64,000 nucleotides of DNA from Mortierella sp. BCC40632 (GCA_011634665.1 WAEK01000003.1:1206001-1270000), one strand, 5' to 3'; shown: positions 1-13,050, counted from the stretch's first letter. The notes: generated from the letters alone by a model not told the origin. Numbers and translations are program-made.

Positions 1-134
1 CTCCCCGCCTAAAAAAAATTAAGAACATTTCTTTAGCATGTTCGTACTAGAGTCGGCCAATACAATTCTACTAAAGGTCTTTTACTTTCCTGAATCCAAC
101 TTATAGAGTCACTAAAAGCGCTAAAAGAACCTCG

Positions 135-168
<34 letters not shown>

Positions 169-202
169 TATTCGATCAGAGCTCATCCAATTCACTCTCG
201 TA
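1..202. other. Downstream flank of F-box gene A, non-coding
   Basis: No gene is visible here. The stretch lies 3' of the minus-strand F-box gene that ends at 203. It contains a T homopolymer of about 28 bases (roughly 138-165), like the A/T runs found in introns and intergenic DNA throughout the window. Confidence 0.6.
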
Positions 203-3116
203 TCAAGGCATCGATGACAATACTTCACTATAGCACTCTCTAGGAGTAAAGTAGCACTGCGAATGCTTGAATTCGTAAATCCGATGTCCTTGTCTGAGCC
301 TAAATTGTTCCTTCTCCTTTCGCGTGATTATCATTAATCCTACTTCTTTCTGGTTGGACTCGGATAGGTCGCCTGAGTTGAAGGTAACATATAACCCTTG
401 GCCGCAAACACTACCCGGAACAGATTCATCCACAACAGGCCCCTCCAAATCTCCTTGGGATCTGCTTTGATTATCACTTGCTCCCTCTATGAGTTTGTAA
501 GCTTCCTCGATTTCTCGTATCTGGTTAAAAGAATCCCACTTTTGGAATCCATCTAACAAAATGAGATGAGGAGCATACTCTGTCAAGATCCTAGTCCAGG
601 TATTAGGACTATAGGATTTCCAGTTGCCTTTGAGTTCGAGTTGCTGAATTCTCCTCTTTACCTGCAAAGACGGGGCCTGATGTCTCGAAGGCTCAGAGTC
701 GACACTGCCCGTATCCCCGCAGATACCAGGAGTCGTAGACCCGTGAAGGATTCGACCCGGCTGTGTTGATGGGGATTCTGTCGTTCCCAAAGACGTAGAT
801 TGTGACATCTGAGCCAATGAACGACCAAGATTAAAGGATCGTTCTCGTGGGAATAGAGTCTGCTTTGAATAAATTGTGACCAGAGCTTCCTCTTGTGTGT
901 TCGAAAATGAGTATGCGTCTCCAGTGGAGGGCATTAGGCTAAGTTTCTCAAGTGATGGAAACAGAGTGGACTGTCCGAGATGGAACATCATTGCTGCAGG
1001 GCCATTAAGAATGATCTCGAACAGTGAGTTGGAAGACCAATGCCAGGGGTAGAAAGTGGATGTTGGGTTCCGGCTTGACGAGTTAATTGTTGAGTCTCTT
1101 GCCACGTCCTATAGTACCAGATTCAAATCAGGATTAGCTGAGTAGTTGATATGCGGAGGAAAAGAGATTCAAGTGCTAGATTTTTCAAATGATTGCTTAC
1201 AGCGACTGATAGGATCTCATTGGGACACAGCTTCATGTACATGTTTGCAAATCCTGTGAACCATCCTGCATAGAATACGGACAACTCTAGACTTTGTAGG
1301 CTTGTCATAAACCTGATAGATTCAAAATTAAACTGTAGAGCAACCATGCCTGACAGATGCAGTTGTTTCAGTCTTGGGAGCTTCCAGATGGGCAAAAGTG
1401 ACAATGACTCTGAGTATGTTGTCTGTCTTTCGGAGCCATCGGGGCTAGCTGAAATTAACTCTGGAAAAGCAAACTGGTTATATGCGATCCAGAGGCTCTC
1501 AAGAAGTGGGCACTGGTCAAACGATCCAATCGAAGCGATCCCCTCTAACGAAATCTTAATCTTGCGCACTCTTGGTAGATACCAATCAAGGCCAATGGAG
1601 GCTACCTTTGGGATCATTTGCAGCATTTGAGAGTTCTCTGACAAAGCCTCCTCTGGATAGCCATAAGTGCACAGCTCATGCTTTACCTTAATGGTTTTCA
1701 AGCTTTCTCCAAATGCTGCAATGATGTCATTAAGTACTTGGATAATAATCCAGTAGTTGTGGTTTGAGTTCAGCTTCAGGTTCGAAAGCTTGGCCAGTGG
1801 TCGTTGCCGATTCATTGATAGCAAAGAATTTACTGTCCGATGGTCACTGGTTGACAAGGTCCTGGCCCATTGAAATAAAAGTGGATAGCCGACCGCAATG
1901 TCAAGACTCTGAAGCTCGGGACAACGTCGAAGGAACGCCTCCATTGCCGGGCCCTCTCCAGCCTCCCATCGGTCACAATCACGATCCTTAAACGACACGA
2001 GATTTTCTGTTCCGATTGAGTGGCACTCTTCATAGAACCAAGGCATAAGGCTCACATCCATGGATCTTGGTTGACCAATTGCTTCGTATGGCTTATAGAG
2101 TGAGATGAACTTGGTTCTCCATTCCTGACGTCTTTTCAACCAAGCCTCCAGACCTCTTTCTTCTTGATATATCCTGGGTCGCGGATAGAAGTATTGAAGA
2201 TTATAAAATCCAAGCTCTAACCGAGGTTTGGATGGAAATGCCTCCTGATTCAGACGAACAAGCTGAACAGCATCAAAAATGAAAGTGGAGAGATCGTTAA
2301 GGGAGTCTGACACGTCGATCGCTATGACTCGGAGATTCGGCATCTTGGCCGCAAACTCGACAAAGAGAGCCGACTCGCGCAGAGAAAACCCAAGGTTGGT
2401 AATTTGTCGACAGCTATGTTGAGTCAAAAACTTGGCAAGCCCCCTGGCGATTTTCTTGGGTGTTGTTTCGGAAAAATTTGATAGTCTTGGTCTTACAGTT
2501 TGGTCCGTCTGGAACATCAATCCAAATTCAAGGCGACGAAAATCGATGGTAGAAATTGACGAAACGTATGTCGAGTAGTCGACTGTAGTCAGACGAGAAT
2601 ACGAATCCATAGTATGAATGGATGAGTAGGAAAGCCTCAGTCCATAATCATTCATAATGGAATCTAGATCCGCATGAAACTCGGTCCCTTGAATACAGTG
2701 TTGAAGGGGTTGTGGCCAGCTTGTAAAAGAGACGATGGAAGCTTGGGTTTCCAAAGAATCTTCTTCCGCCTCATTCTCTCTTTGGCATTTCTGGTTCTGT
2801 ATCTCTTGCTGACCAACTGTTCCGTATTGTTTCAGCCATTCTCGCTGTAATGCTGACCGCAGAATAAGGGTCAGAAAGAGTTCCTTGGCATATTGTTTCT
2901 CGTCAGGCTGAGATGGCCACGTCCTGAACGGATGACTCATTAGTAGTCTTGTAGCTTCCTCGAAGAAGAACCTGTTCACAGTCAGGAGATTGAAAAGTGC
3001 AGGGATGTTGTTCCTGAACTGTCGGATAACAAGCAAGAGACATTCATTAGGGAGCCTCGGTACCTGACGACGCTCTATTGAGAGGGGTGGGGGGAGAATT
3101 GGAGCTCAAGTGTTAG

Positions 3117-3147
<31 letters not shown>

Positions 3148-3287
3148 TTACTCCTTTTCTTTTTCTCTTTCTTAAGAGGCAGGGTAAGCTATAAGAGCGA
3201 GGAGACTCCATATGCCAAGACGCAGAGTAGATGGAGACCATTGAACAAACCTGAGCTGCCACCATCTTGCCTGATGTGATTGGCCAT
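203..3287 (-). CDS. F-box-like/LRR-like protein, tandem copy A
   Basis: Predicted 938-aa protein in three exons: 3287-3251 (37 nt), 3074-1201 and 1108-203. Introns are 3250-3075 and 1200-1109, with GT-AG ends and phases 1 and 0. The spliced N-terminus has an F-box-like pattern: LPNE, then a hydrophobic helix, then LLTVNRFFFEEA. In such proteins this segment binds Skp1 in SCF ubiquitin ligases. The rest is leucine-rich and non-modular, with repeated 'L..L.L' spacing typical of degenerate LRR substrate-binding regions. The internal open frame has no usable ATG near its 5' end. Splicing to the short upstream exon supplies the ATG and keeps frame, and copy B has the same arrangement. A T run of about 26 bases (around 3119-3146) lies in intron 1. 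The F-box role is inferred from pattern only; the substrate is unknown. Confidence 0.72.
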
Positions 3288-3309
3288 CTTCTAATGAAAC
3301 AAATGTGAG

Positions 3310-3342
<33 letters not shown>

Positions 3343-3665
3343 GAGGTTGCTGCCGCAGCATTTGGTGTGGTTTGTGTTACCAATGCTCGTCATTAGAGAA
3401 GCTGTGACTTTCTTAGCGACTTTGCCCCACTTTTCAGTGGTATGGAGGACTTTTGAGAAGGAGTAGAGGTGGACCCTACTTGCCATGACATAGTCATGGC
3501 CGTTCTGATCAATCCAACCCTTTACTAAAAGAGAAGCCCAGTCTTTTGCTTCTCAACAAACAATGGCTCCATACTCATAGAGCTCGCCAAAAGGCTTCCC
3601 CTTCTACTTTCTCAAAACCTAGTTCAGCTCAGCCTCGCCCACCAAAACGCCAACGAGAAGATTCT

Positions 3666-6600
3666 TCATTGATAACGTTGTCTTGGAGCAAAGAAAGATA
3701 CTGGATAAAGGACCTTATACACTCGATTTCCTTGTGTGGTCCTGTATTGCTCCATTTCTGTTTTCCCAATCATGTTTAACCCTAATTTTTCCATGTCGAA
3801 CCCGGATACATTGCCTGAAATGAAGACAGCAAACAGACTTTCGCTTGGTTCCCCCTTGTGGAGTCTAGTGTGGCTCGGATGTGATAGATTCAAAGGTTCC
3901 CCTAAATCCTCTTTGGTTTTGCTTTGAGAGTCTCCTGTTCCTTCAATGATCCTGTATGCCTCTTCGATATCCCGAATTTGTGCGATAAGATCCAAGTTCT
4001 GGAATCCTTCTAGCCATACGATAGAAGGCGCATAGTTGGTCAATATCTTGGTCCAGGGTTTAGAACTGAAAGCTTCCCAACTGCCTGTGAAATGAAGTCG
4101 CCGAAGTCTCCTCTCTATTTTTGAATATGAGGACTGATGTCTCAATAACTCAGAAAAAACATTGTTCGTATCCCCGTAAATCGCAGGAGTCGTAGACGTG
4201 GTAGGAATTTGACCCTGTTGTGTTGGTGAGGACCCGATTGTTTCCAAAGATGAGGATCGTGACATTTGAGCCAGGGTAAGATCGAGATCAAAGGACAGAT
4301 CTTGTGGAACTAGAGTTTGCCATGAATACAGCACGGCAAGAGCCTCCTCTCTTGAGTTAAGAAAATAGAGAGAGTCCACAGGGCAGGCTCTGAGACTGAG
4401 TTGCTCAAGAGATGGAAACAGGATCGACTGTCCGAGGTGGAACATCATTGCTACAGGACCACGGAGGGAAATCTCAGATAGTGAGTCGCAAGACCAATGC
4501 CAAGGGTAGAATGTAGACACCGAATCTCGACTTGAAGAGTCCTTTGATCTGTCCTGTAGAGCCAAAGCCATACCAGAGGAAGATTTGTAATGTGTTAGAC
4601 ATGCGGAGGAAAAAAAGATAGACCTGACCCGCCCAAGTGGCTACTTACAATGACTGACAGGATCTCATTGGGACACAGTTTCATGTACATGTTTGCAAAG
4701 CCTGGGAGCCATCTCCCAACGACCACAGACAACTTTAGGCTTCGTAGTCTTGTCATGAATCTGATAGACTCAAAATCAAACTGAAGAGCAACCATGCCTG
4801 AAAGGTGCAGTTGCTTTAGTCTTGAGAGCCTCCAGATGGGTAAGAGTGATAATGCATCCGAATAGGTTCTCCGCTCCACAGAGCCATCGGGACCGGTCCT
4901 AAATGAGAATGGATTAACTACTTTTCCAAATTTGAGCTTAAGAGTCTCAAGAAGTGGGCACTGATCGAATGAACCAATTGATGCGATCCCGTCAAAGGAA
5001 AGCTCAATATCGCGCACTCTTGGGAGATACCAATCAATACCAATGGTGGCCGCTCTTGGAACGCTTTGAGAATCCTGAAAGTCCTGTGACTGTATTGACC
5101 TTGCACCACCAAAGGGATGCTCATAGAGGAGCTTGTTTTGCGTAGCTTCAATGGTTTGAAGGCTCGCCCCGGATGCTGCAACGATATCATTAAGTGCTGA
5201 GATAGTGATCCGGTAGTTGTGATCTGACTTTAGCTTCAGGTTCGAAAGCTTGGTTAGGGGTCGCTGCTGGTACATCGGCAGCAAATGATCTCCTATCCGA
5301 TGATCAGCAGTTGACAAGGTCTTGACCCATTGAAATAAAAGAGGATGACCGACCGCCATGTCAAGATTTTGGAGCTCAGGACAACGTCGAAAGAATGCCT
5401 TCATTGCTGGACCCTCCCCAGCATCCCATCGATCGCCATCGTGATCCTTAAACGACACAAGCTTTTCTGTTCCGATTGAGTGGGATTCTTCATAGAACCA
5501 GGGCATGAGGCCAACATCCATGTATCTTGGCTGACCAATGGTCTCGTATAGCTTCCGTAGCGATTCGGAGCTGATCTTCTCTACTCGACGCCTTTCTAAC
5601 CAGTTACCCAGCCCTGTCTCGCCTTGATAGATTTTAGGCTTAGTAAAGAAGGGCTGAGGCTTTTTAAGTTCCAGGTTCAATCGAGGTTTCGAAGGGAAGA
5701 TGTTTTGGTTCAGAAGAATAAAGTGAGCAACTCTGGTTGAGAGAGTAGTGTAGTCGTCCTGAAGACCAGACATATCGATCACTATGGTTTGGAGATTCGA
5801 CATCTTGGTTGCACACTTGACAAAATGAGCAGAGTCGTTCAGATGAAATCCAACAATGGTGGTGTGTCGACAACCATGCTGAAGCAAGAAACTGAGGAGA
5901 CGTCTGGCGATTTTTTGGAATTTGTCTTTTTCCTCCTGCCTTGGATCTATGTAAGCAGCTCGTGTCGATTCAGGCCCTGTTGGTTCCAGTAACTGAACTA
6001 TTTGGCTGAGCTCAAGTTTACAAAGCTCCATGGTAGAAAGTGATGAGAGGTAAACAGAGTAATCAACTGTGGTCAGTTGATAATATGATTCCATGGGATG
6101 AATAGCTGAGTAGGAAAGCTTCAGTTCATGTTCATTCAAAATGGAATCCAGGTCCGTAAGAAACTTGGTCCCTTGGATACGATGCTGAAGAGACCTGGGC
6201 CAGCTCTGAACTAAGGCGATGGAGCCTTGGGTCCCCAAAGACAACTCTTCCACCTTATTCTCTCTTTGACATCTTCGCTTCCACAACCCCTGCTGGTCAG
6301 TCACTCCATTCCGTCTCAACCACTCATGCTGTAATGCTGAACGAAGAGCAAGGGCCAGGAAGGGCTCTTTGACAAATGGATCCCTAGTTTCTCTGAAGGA
6401 AAACCGATCCGGGTATTCCGTAAACAAAAGGTTCGTCAGCAGTTTTATAGCCACCTCAAAGAAGAGCTTATTCACGGTCAAGAGTTTAAAGAGTATAGAA
6501 GCATCATATTTGGACTGCTGGATTATAATCAGGAGACACTCATTAGGAAGTCTCTGCTGCCCATAACTTTCTATTGTGGGAGGAGGGGAGGGGGAGAGCA

Positions 6601-6758
6601 TAGAGGTCAATTTAGTAGTTAGTCACCTTTTTTTGTTGTCGTTGTTGTTGAGGTGAGGTGAGGCGAGGCGTGGTAGTTCCTAACGCCAAAGCAGAAAGTA
6701 GATGGAGGTCGTTGAACAAACCTGAGATGTCGACACTCTTTCTGATGTAATTGCTCAT
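3666..6758 (-). CDS. F-box-like/LRR-like protein, tandem copy B
   Basis: Predicted 948-aa protein with exons 6758-6722 (37 nt), 6570-4649 and 4553-3666. Introns are 6721-6571 (151 bp) and 4648-4554 (95 bp). It is clearly paralogous to copy A along its whole length: shared blocks include the RLPNECLL start of the F-box-like helix, the LMPWFYEE and HSIGTE segment, the GEGPAM block and KLCPNEILSV at the end of exon 2. It carries a short extra segment near residues 215-230 that copy A lacks. An alternative start exists at 6610, but the polypyrimidine tract ending in CACAATAG|AAAG makes that stretch the end of intron 1. Likely an SCF substrate adaptor by family; target unknown. Both copies look intact. 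Confidence 0.73.
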
Positions 6759-7343
6759 CTTCCGATGAAGTAATGAGAGAGGGAGAAAAAAGTTGATGGA
6801 AATGGCAGCATGCTCAAGACATTTGGAAAGGGAGAAGGGACTGCCTCAGCGACAACTGCGCCTCCCTAATGCAGTGGCCACTACTCTGCGGATGTGGCCT
6901 GCAATGGTTAGGACCAGTTTCTTTGCACAGAGGTGTGATTTGCAAAAGTTTTCGGGCGTGTAGGTCGATCCACAGGGGTGGACTTGATATTATTTATGAT
7001 ATGTCTTCGTCAAATCGACAAAAAGCCGAAGCTACCTGAGAATACAGCTCCAAAGAAAGCGTACGTCTGTGATTGTTCTACTCGACGTTTGACATGGGCC
7101 CAATCCTGGCTTGGAAGAAAGGACGCGAATCATGTATAGTTCTTTCCATCAAGTCGGAAAAAATTAAGCTCAAAAGTAAAGTTAGTCATGGTGAATGAAT
7201 GCGGATAATCCATTCGGAAAAGGAAAGAAAAAAACCCATTGAATCTTGAGTTCATTGGCTAAGAAACTCCTCTATCTATCTCCTTCCGTCTTAGTTACAA
7301 GTGTTCTTTTAAACCATTTATTCATTCTTATAACCCATCTTCT
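6759..7343. other. Intergenic between F-box copy B and IML2-like gene
   Basis: About 585 bp holding the upstream region of F-box copy B and the 3' region of the IML2-like gene. No coding potential was seen. The putative polyadenylation signal of the latter is at 7317-7322. Confidence 0.6.
7317..7322 (-). terminator. Putative polyadenylation signal of IML2-like gene
   Basis: AATAAA on the minus strand, about 22 bases past the stop codon of the IML2-like gene. It is a canonical eukaryotic hexamer and the position is plausible; the cleavage site is not known. Confidence 0.4.
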
Positions 7344-9915
7344 TTAATATTTGCCAGAGCGGATGCTCGTTGTCCTGAAGCTTCCACTCCTTACACTCGG
7401 GGTTGACTCGCTGCCGCCAGCAGCAGCCCTTGCCGTTTCAATCTCAATCAACCCACTATGCACTCGCATCAGGACAAACAACTCGAGACTGTTCTTGCCT
7501 TTACCTCCCACCAATGCAGGCAGTCCCAGCAAGTTGGTGTTGGTCAGACCCAATAGATACTTGAATCGGGCCTGAGCTTCATCTAGTCGGCCCTGGTGGA
7601 TCCAGATCTTGGCCTTGTAGTAGTGTGAGAAGTAATAGGTATAGGTGTCGTCGTTGATCAGAGGTGCATACCGGAAGACTGTCTGGAAAGACTCCAAGGC
7701 CAGTTCACACATCTCGCGGTTGAAGGCATCTTCGGGGAAGAAGGCAATATGATAGGCGACCAGACCCTGGAGGAAGAAGGCAAGACAATAATCGTCGTAA
7801 AAGTTTTCATAGCCAGAGACCTTGCTGTCCTTGAGGATGGCATTCTTATTGGACCATAGTCCACTAAAGACACCTCCAGAAGAGGCTTCGATCGTTTGAT
7901 CCTTGGCTGCCAGGGGATCAGTCTCGCGCTCCAGCATCTTGCGAGGCAGCAGCTCTTTCAGTCGACGCGTCTCGGCCGAGATGTTGTCCAAGGCTTTGAG
8001 GAGAACCTTGGGCGGCATCATGTCAAACGTGTTCCAGAGCAGCATAAAATCATAGTTGGGCAGAAGCAGATGCCCTTCCTTGATATACCGTTTCGATTTC
8101 CGAGCACAGAAAGTCTCAAAGAACAGGTTCATTCCAGCGACTTTTTGCATTCCGTCCTCGACCTTGCTCATCAGGTTGCCAATCTTTTTCTTTTCGGAAT
8201 TGTCTCCACGCTCGTATCCCGTGATGGCGACCAGGTATCGGAAGGCACACTTGGACCAACGAGACTCTTTCAGGAGCTGTCGACTCTTTTCACAGGCTGT
8301 GTCATGGTCTCCCTTCATCATGGCAATCATCATTGACTCGAACACAAAGATGTGATTCAGCTGCTGCCAGTCTGGCTCATGCACCTGTGCAGAATTGTAG
8401 GTAGCAATTGCCTCATCGAGCTTGGATGTCACTTGGAGGTGACGACCCTTCAGGAACAGGAAGAACGGGCTCTGGGGATACAGCTCCAGATTGTAGTCGT
8501 TGATCATTTGTGCATAGTTGAGATCAACATGGTTCAGAGGAATGAAGGATCCGACAATGACCTGGAAGATGATGGGCACCATGTCACAGAACTGGCGACG
8601 AATACCATCGTTCGCAGATGAAGCCAAACGTTCTGCATGCTCCTCAGGTGTCTCTGGAGGTGCCATCGGGTCCCAATCTCCACAAGCCGCCAGCATGCCC
8701 ATGCCCCAGTCGCGGTCCGAAGGGAAGCCGATAAACTGAAGCATCTTGACAATGATGTCTGGCATGAAACTGACAATAATGTTGTAGAGCGAGTAGGACA
8801 AGGTGACGCCCGAGACCAAGTGTTCGTCGATCTGGTGATGGTCGATGCTCTTGCCTGCACGGAGTTCAGACTCGACCGAGTCCATAAAAGACTTTAAGCC
8901 CTGAATAATCGTGAATGCCTGCCGGAGGTTGATGCATTCCTCAATCACCATCCAGACATCGATATGGTACAAGACACTGAGCAATGAACGAAGGATGGTT
9001 GCCTCGGCATAGATCAATTCCTGCAATACGAGCAAAGTTCCGGGTTAGCGTTTGTCGTCTCTGCCGCCATTTTTTTTTTCTTTCTTTCTACTTTAACAAA
9101 GTTTTAACAAAGGCGCCACTTACTGCGTGCTTCTGGACCCGGTTCATGCCACGGAAGGATCCTGCACCAATGGTACCAACAACAAACGAACCAACAGCCT
9201 TGACGGAGCCCAAGCCGATGATCGTACCCTTTCGCTGTTTGTCCGCTGACTTGATAGCCCTCTCGAACGCCTTCATTCCAAGCTCGATCTGCTCTGGGTC
9301 AAAGGTGACAAGCGCTCTCAACCCCTGGATGATAGCCTTGCCAAGATCATAGTACATTGACGAAGGACCCTTGTCATCCTTCTTGCTGCCAGCAGATCCC
9401 TTTGTAGAAGATGCAGGTCGGTCTGAGGAAGTGGCACTCGCAGAGTCGTCCTTGGTCTTTTCCAAATTCAAAGACTCTTTAAAGTCATTAGGTAAATCCT
9501 GGAGAGAATTGTTACCATCTTTTTGTTCGCGTAGACGTGAAAGGGCTTCTTTGGCTCTCAGGGAGGCTGCTGAGGATGCTGAGGATGTAGATCCTTGGGC
9601 GGAATGTCCTTGCTTCTCTCCATCATCCTTCCCATCTACAGGCACAGGACCACGGGCTAGAATCTCTTCACTCTCAGACATGCGAGAGTTAAGAAAGAGG
9701 TCGAGGGCATGGCGAAGGATGGCGAGGTCCTGGTTCATCTGCTTCTCTTCAATAGACTCAGGGACATGGTTCTTATTCCATCGGACAAGGTGGCGGTAGT
9801 GGGGAACAGGCTTCTTGAGCGTTGGTGGTGGCTGGCGACGTCGTGAAGCGTTGTATGCGGGAAAGTCACCGCGCCTCAACTCTTCGTCCTTTTCGACGGC
9901 GACACTGGGAGGCAT
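7344..9915 (-). CDS. IML2: Iml2/TTC39-family tetratricopeptide protein
   Basis: Predicted 822-aa protein in two exons, 9915-9124 and 9020-7344. The 103-bp intron has donor GTAAGT, a CTAAC branch-point motif and acceptor TTGCAG, phase 0. After a low-complexity charged N-terminus (about residues 1-190), the protein carries the Iml2/TTC39 core: GKAIIQGLRALVTFDPEQ, then the ELIYAEATILRSLLS block at the exon 2 start, then helical TPR-like repeats (FFLFLKGRHLQ, LQGLVAYHIAFFPE, KAKIWIHQGRLDEA) to about residue 790. In yeast, Iml2 is a cytosolic/lipid-droplet-associated protein needed to clear inclusion bodies; TTC39 proteins are its animal relatives. Length is slightly above the yeast protein because of the N-terminal extension. 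The Ser/Arg-rich C-terminal tail is probably disordered. A CT-rich tract on the coding strand lies just upstream of the ATG. Confidence 0.86.
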
Positions 9916-11906
9916 GTTACTGAGAAGAGGAGGGGGGGAGGGGATAAATACAGGTTCAGTGGATGAGGACTTGTGTGTCGAATAGAGAAGGAATGGGGCT
10001 GGGACAGTGGGTTAGGAAGAGGAGCGAGAGGGGGAAGAGTAAAGAGTCGAGGCACCGGCAAGAAAAAAAAAAGTCGGCGTGGGTTGGGTCGCATTGGTTT
10101 TATACAGACCAGAACAGGCTCTGACGGGTTCTTAGGTTTGTCCACCGCCGGGCGTGGAGAAGGAGCCAACCGAGAATGAGTAGACGGGCAGAGCTGCAGG
10201 GGGCACTGTCCACAGACGCATTAGACGCTGGGCAACTGGCGCTGTACCAGACCGACCGATTCACTTTGAGCCCTGTACCCCCGCTCTCCACTCTCTACAG
10301 TCCCCAGCCATTTGTGTACTCTGGACATTCTCTAATACCCTTTACAAACATGCGTATAGGGTAACCTGCTGTCGTTTTTCTCCGCGCAGGCTCCACGGAC
10401 ACGGACTGTTGACTCCTGTAATCCAGTCATGGGCCTTAACTTGCCTTGCTGCCTTGTTCTCATAGCCAGCAAAGAGCGAAGGATCCTCCATGGTGTCCTA
10501 GAAAGAATGCTCATGGTGCTCTTGTGCTTGTGTGTTTCTCTGGCATATTCTTTCCTGGCGCCTGGTCCTTACTTACACGCTTCTTTCTGGTCCCTCCAGA
10601 GCATCAAGTGGAGCAATAGAGTTCATATGTGTCTCTTTTTTTTTTTTTTGCTTCCGCTATTCCCAACTCAACGGCAGAATGTGCGCCGGCATAAGGTTTA
10701 TTGCTCAGGTGTGCGCATGGTCTTGTGTCCACACAGCGAACTGAAGTATTTCCCTCGCTCTTTTTTTGTCTTCTTCCTCTTCTCTCTCCACCATGGGTGA
10801 TACTCGCCGGCGCTAGCCATCCGACCCGTCAACATGAATGAAAGCAGAGAAGGCAACAACCCTCGCCATAAAAACAGGAGTATGTATTTGCATGAAAGTG
10901 GCAGGACTGTGTGTGTGGGGGGAGGAGGAGGAGGAAGAGTGTACGCCAATTTGAATGTTGCATGGATGACTTCTCGATCAAAACGCCAGCCGCTATACAT
11001 TAACATGTGCCTCTTCATAAAACGCACATCCCCAGCGAACGAACCCTTTCAACTGCACCCTTTTTAGCTCAGGTACAACATGCATACAATGTGGGGGGGT
11101 TAGCAGCCTCTTCCATATTCGTTTCATGGGCAAGCTCTACTCTGCCTTTGAAATGCAGATGGCCAAAAGACCTCAAGTAACAAAAAAGAGTACTTTGCTT
11201 TCCCCCTTCCCTCCTCCTGCTCCTCAGCAGTTGCAGGACAAACGAGAATCGCCTCCTTTTTCTACTAGTTTTTGATACCTTGAGTAGACTATCTGTCCTT
11301 CCAACAGGACCCTCAGTTTGCAATAAATGGGCTACTGCATTTGCGCTTACGCTTGTGTTCATTTTTGTATTATTTATTATTATTATTATTGTGCTCCCTC
11401 CCCCGGCTCGTTCTTTTTTAACACTTGGCATGCGTTCCTTCGAGGTAGGACCAGTGGACGCATGTGAAGGGAGCGGCTCGTTCCGTCAACTTTGTGGGTA
11501 GCAAGAATTTTTTGCTGAGCAAACAACAAAGCGGGCACGGATAAAAAATAAGAGAGGTGTGGTTATGTAGGCTTTTGCGTACTCGATACTCATGGTTCTT
11601 CCAAGGGCGGTAGATAGTCCTCTTGTTTGGTAATTTTTTGACACCTCTCAAGCAACGTTTGTCGAGCCGATATGCTCGCCCAAGTAGAGAGAGGGGATCA
11701 TTGAGACATAGATAAAGCATCAGCAGTTCTCTCTTGGCGTGTACCAGAGATTGACTATGGGCGTAAGATAAGCTGGTGGTGCTGGGTTGAAAAGAGTGAT
11801 TAATGCTCTGCATCATTGAAAGCTAGGTTGTTCTAAACGCGCAATAGAGCCAGAGAGAGAGAGTCCCCTATGCTGGGCTAAGCCCTCAGTGCTCGGTCCT
11901 CAGCCT

Positions 11907-11965
11907 CTCTTTCTCTCTCTCTCCCTCTCTCTCTTCTCTCTTCTCTCTTCTCTCTTCTCTCTTCT
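11907..11965. repeat. CT-rich microsatellite with CTCTT units
   Basis: Imperfect CT repeat followed by about five copies of a TCTCTTC-type unit. Simple-sequence DNA, non-coding. Confidence 0.85.
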
Positions 11966-12104
11966 CATCTGGCTCATGAGCTGATGGAGATGACCCTCAT
12001 GCAGCCCTGAAAGTAGCCAACTCTGCTGCGCACATGAAAAGATGATCTCATGTAGAACTGCTCTTGGTTTCTTGCTCATTCGCACACCATCAATAGCATC
12101 TCCC

Positions 12105-12109
12105 TCTCT

Positions 12110-12149
<40 letters not shown>
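12105..12149. repeat. (CT)n microsatellite
   Basis: Nearly perfect CT dinucleotide repeat preceded by CCCT units. Non-coding. Confidence 0.85.
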
Positions 12150-12151
<2 letters not shown>

Positions 12152-12863
12152 TACACCCTTTGCGTGGTTCACTCTCCATCTTTGCTTCTGGAGCTTCATG
12201 ATTACCCTCCTCTTCCCTAAAATGTCTTGTCTGGCTTGCCAAGAAAATCTAGAGAACACGGACTAGCAGAACCGTTGCGATGGCTACACTCTTCTCAACG
12301 GAGCGCCGTCCCGCCAATCAACGAGATACCGCGAATGACAGAAAAAACAGGTATTTTTTTCATCCATGTCTCCTTCTTCCTTCTTGATTATCCGATCGGC
12401 CATCCGATGGCCAATACTAACTAGACAAAGGATGGTTTGCGTGCATAGGACATTGTCCACAAAAAGTGCCCTCTGGACAAGACGGCGTAAAAAGATGGAC
12501 TCTGTGCGTGTGTGTAGATCTCATCTCCTGCTAGGGAGTTGCTGCTCGGGAGATCACGGCGCCCATCTTGAGCTCACAGAGATGCACAGTGGGTGAGATA
12601 CATCGGAGGAAAAAGCGTCCTATTGGCCAGGTGCAGCCGTTTCTACAGGGGAGAGGGGAGGACAAAACCCTGCCCAAGGGGAGGACGCGCATGGAAAAGA
12701 GCCAAGAGATAGAGAGAGAGATGGAAAGGAAAGATGACTGCGTGGCGCGGTAGAGCTGCTGTCTTAAAATGGCAAGTCAACTCCGTGAAGGGTCTCGACA
12801 CTGTCAGTTTGGGGTTGGTTAGAACGGAAAGAACATTAAACCAACAGCGTCATATTTTTTTTT

Positions 12864-12869
12864 TCTTCT

Positions 12870-12918
<49 letters not shown>

Positions 12919-13050
12919 TTCTCTCTTCCTGTGCAACTTTTTCTTACTCTCTCTTCGCCATTGTCTCCGTCCCTCATTCTCTCATCTCCTTTACACATCC
13001 TCATCTCATCCCCATTCCACACTCTTCACGAATCTGTCCATCCCTTCCCA
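12864..13050 (+). promoter_or_regulatory. Pyrimidine-rich leader of UPF0014-family gene
   Basis: A (CT)n run at 12872-12913 followed by about 130 bp of C/T-rich coding-strand DNA ends directly at the start codon. Pyrimidine-rich coding-strand tracts upstream of the ATG are common in fungal promoters and 5' leaders and recur before several genes in this window. Function is inferred. Confidence 0.45.

Larger units (their letters stand above)
203..6758 (-). repeat. Direct tandem gene duplication (two F-box genes)
   Basis: The two minus-strand genes share exon count, first-exon length (37 nt), intron positions and phases, and high protein similarity throughout. Short upstream stretches also match, for example the AACAAACCTGAG block at first-exon donors near 3245 and 6717. 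The unit is about 3.4 kb. Introns and flanks have diverged mainly through homopolymer changes, so this is a gene duplication and not an assembly artefact. Confidence 0.85.
9916..13050. other. 3.1-kb gene-poor interval between divergent genes
   Basis: This separates the minus-strand IML2-like gene from the plus-strand UPF0014 gene and should contain both promoters. Only short open frames are present, for example a 62-codon plus-strand frame at 10176-10364, without splice or similarity support. The second half has CT microsatellites. I see no RNA gene or mobile element. Confidence 0.5.

Noticed and set aside
3060..3112. Apparent loss of the start codon in F-box copy A (ATT where copy B has ATG)
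   Set aside because: Both sites lie in the 3' part of a shared intron. The true ATG is in the 37-nt upstream exon of each copy, so copy A is not a pseudogene on this evidence.
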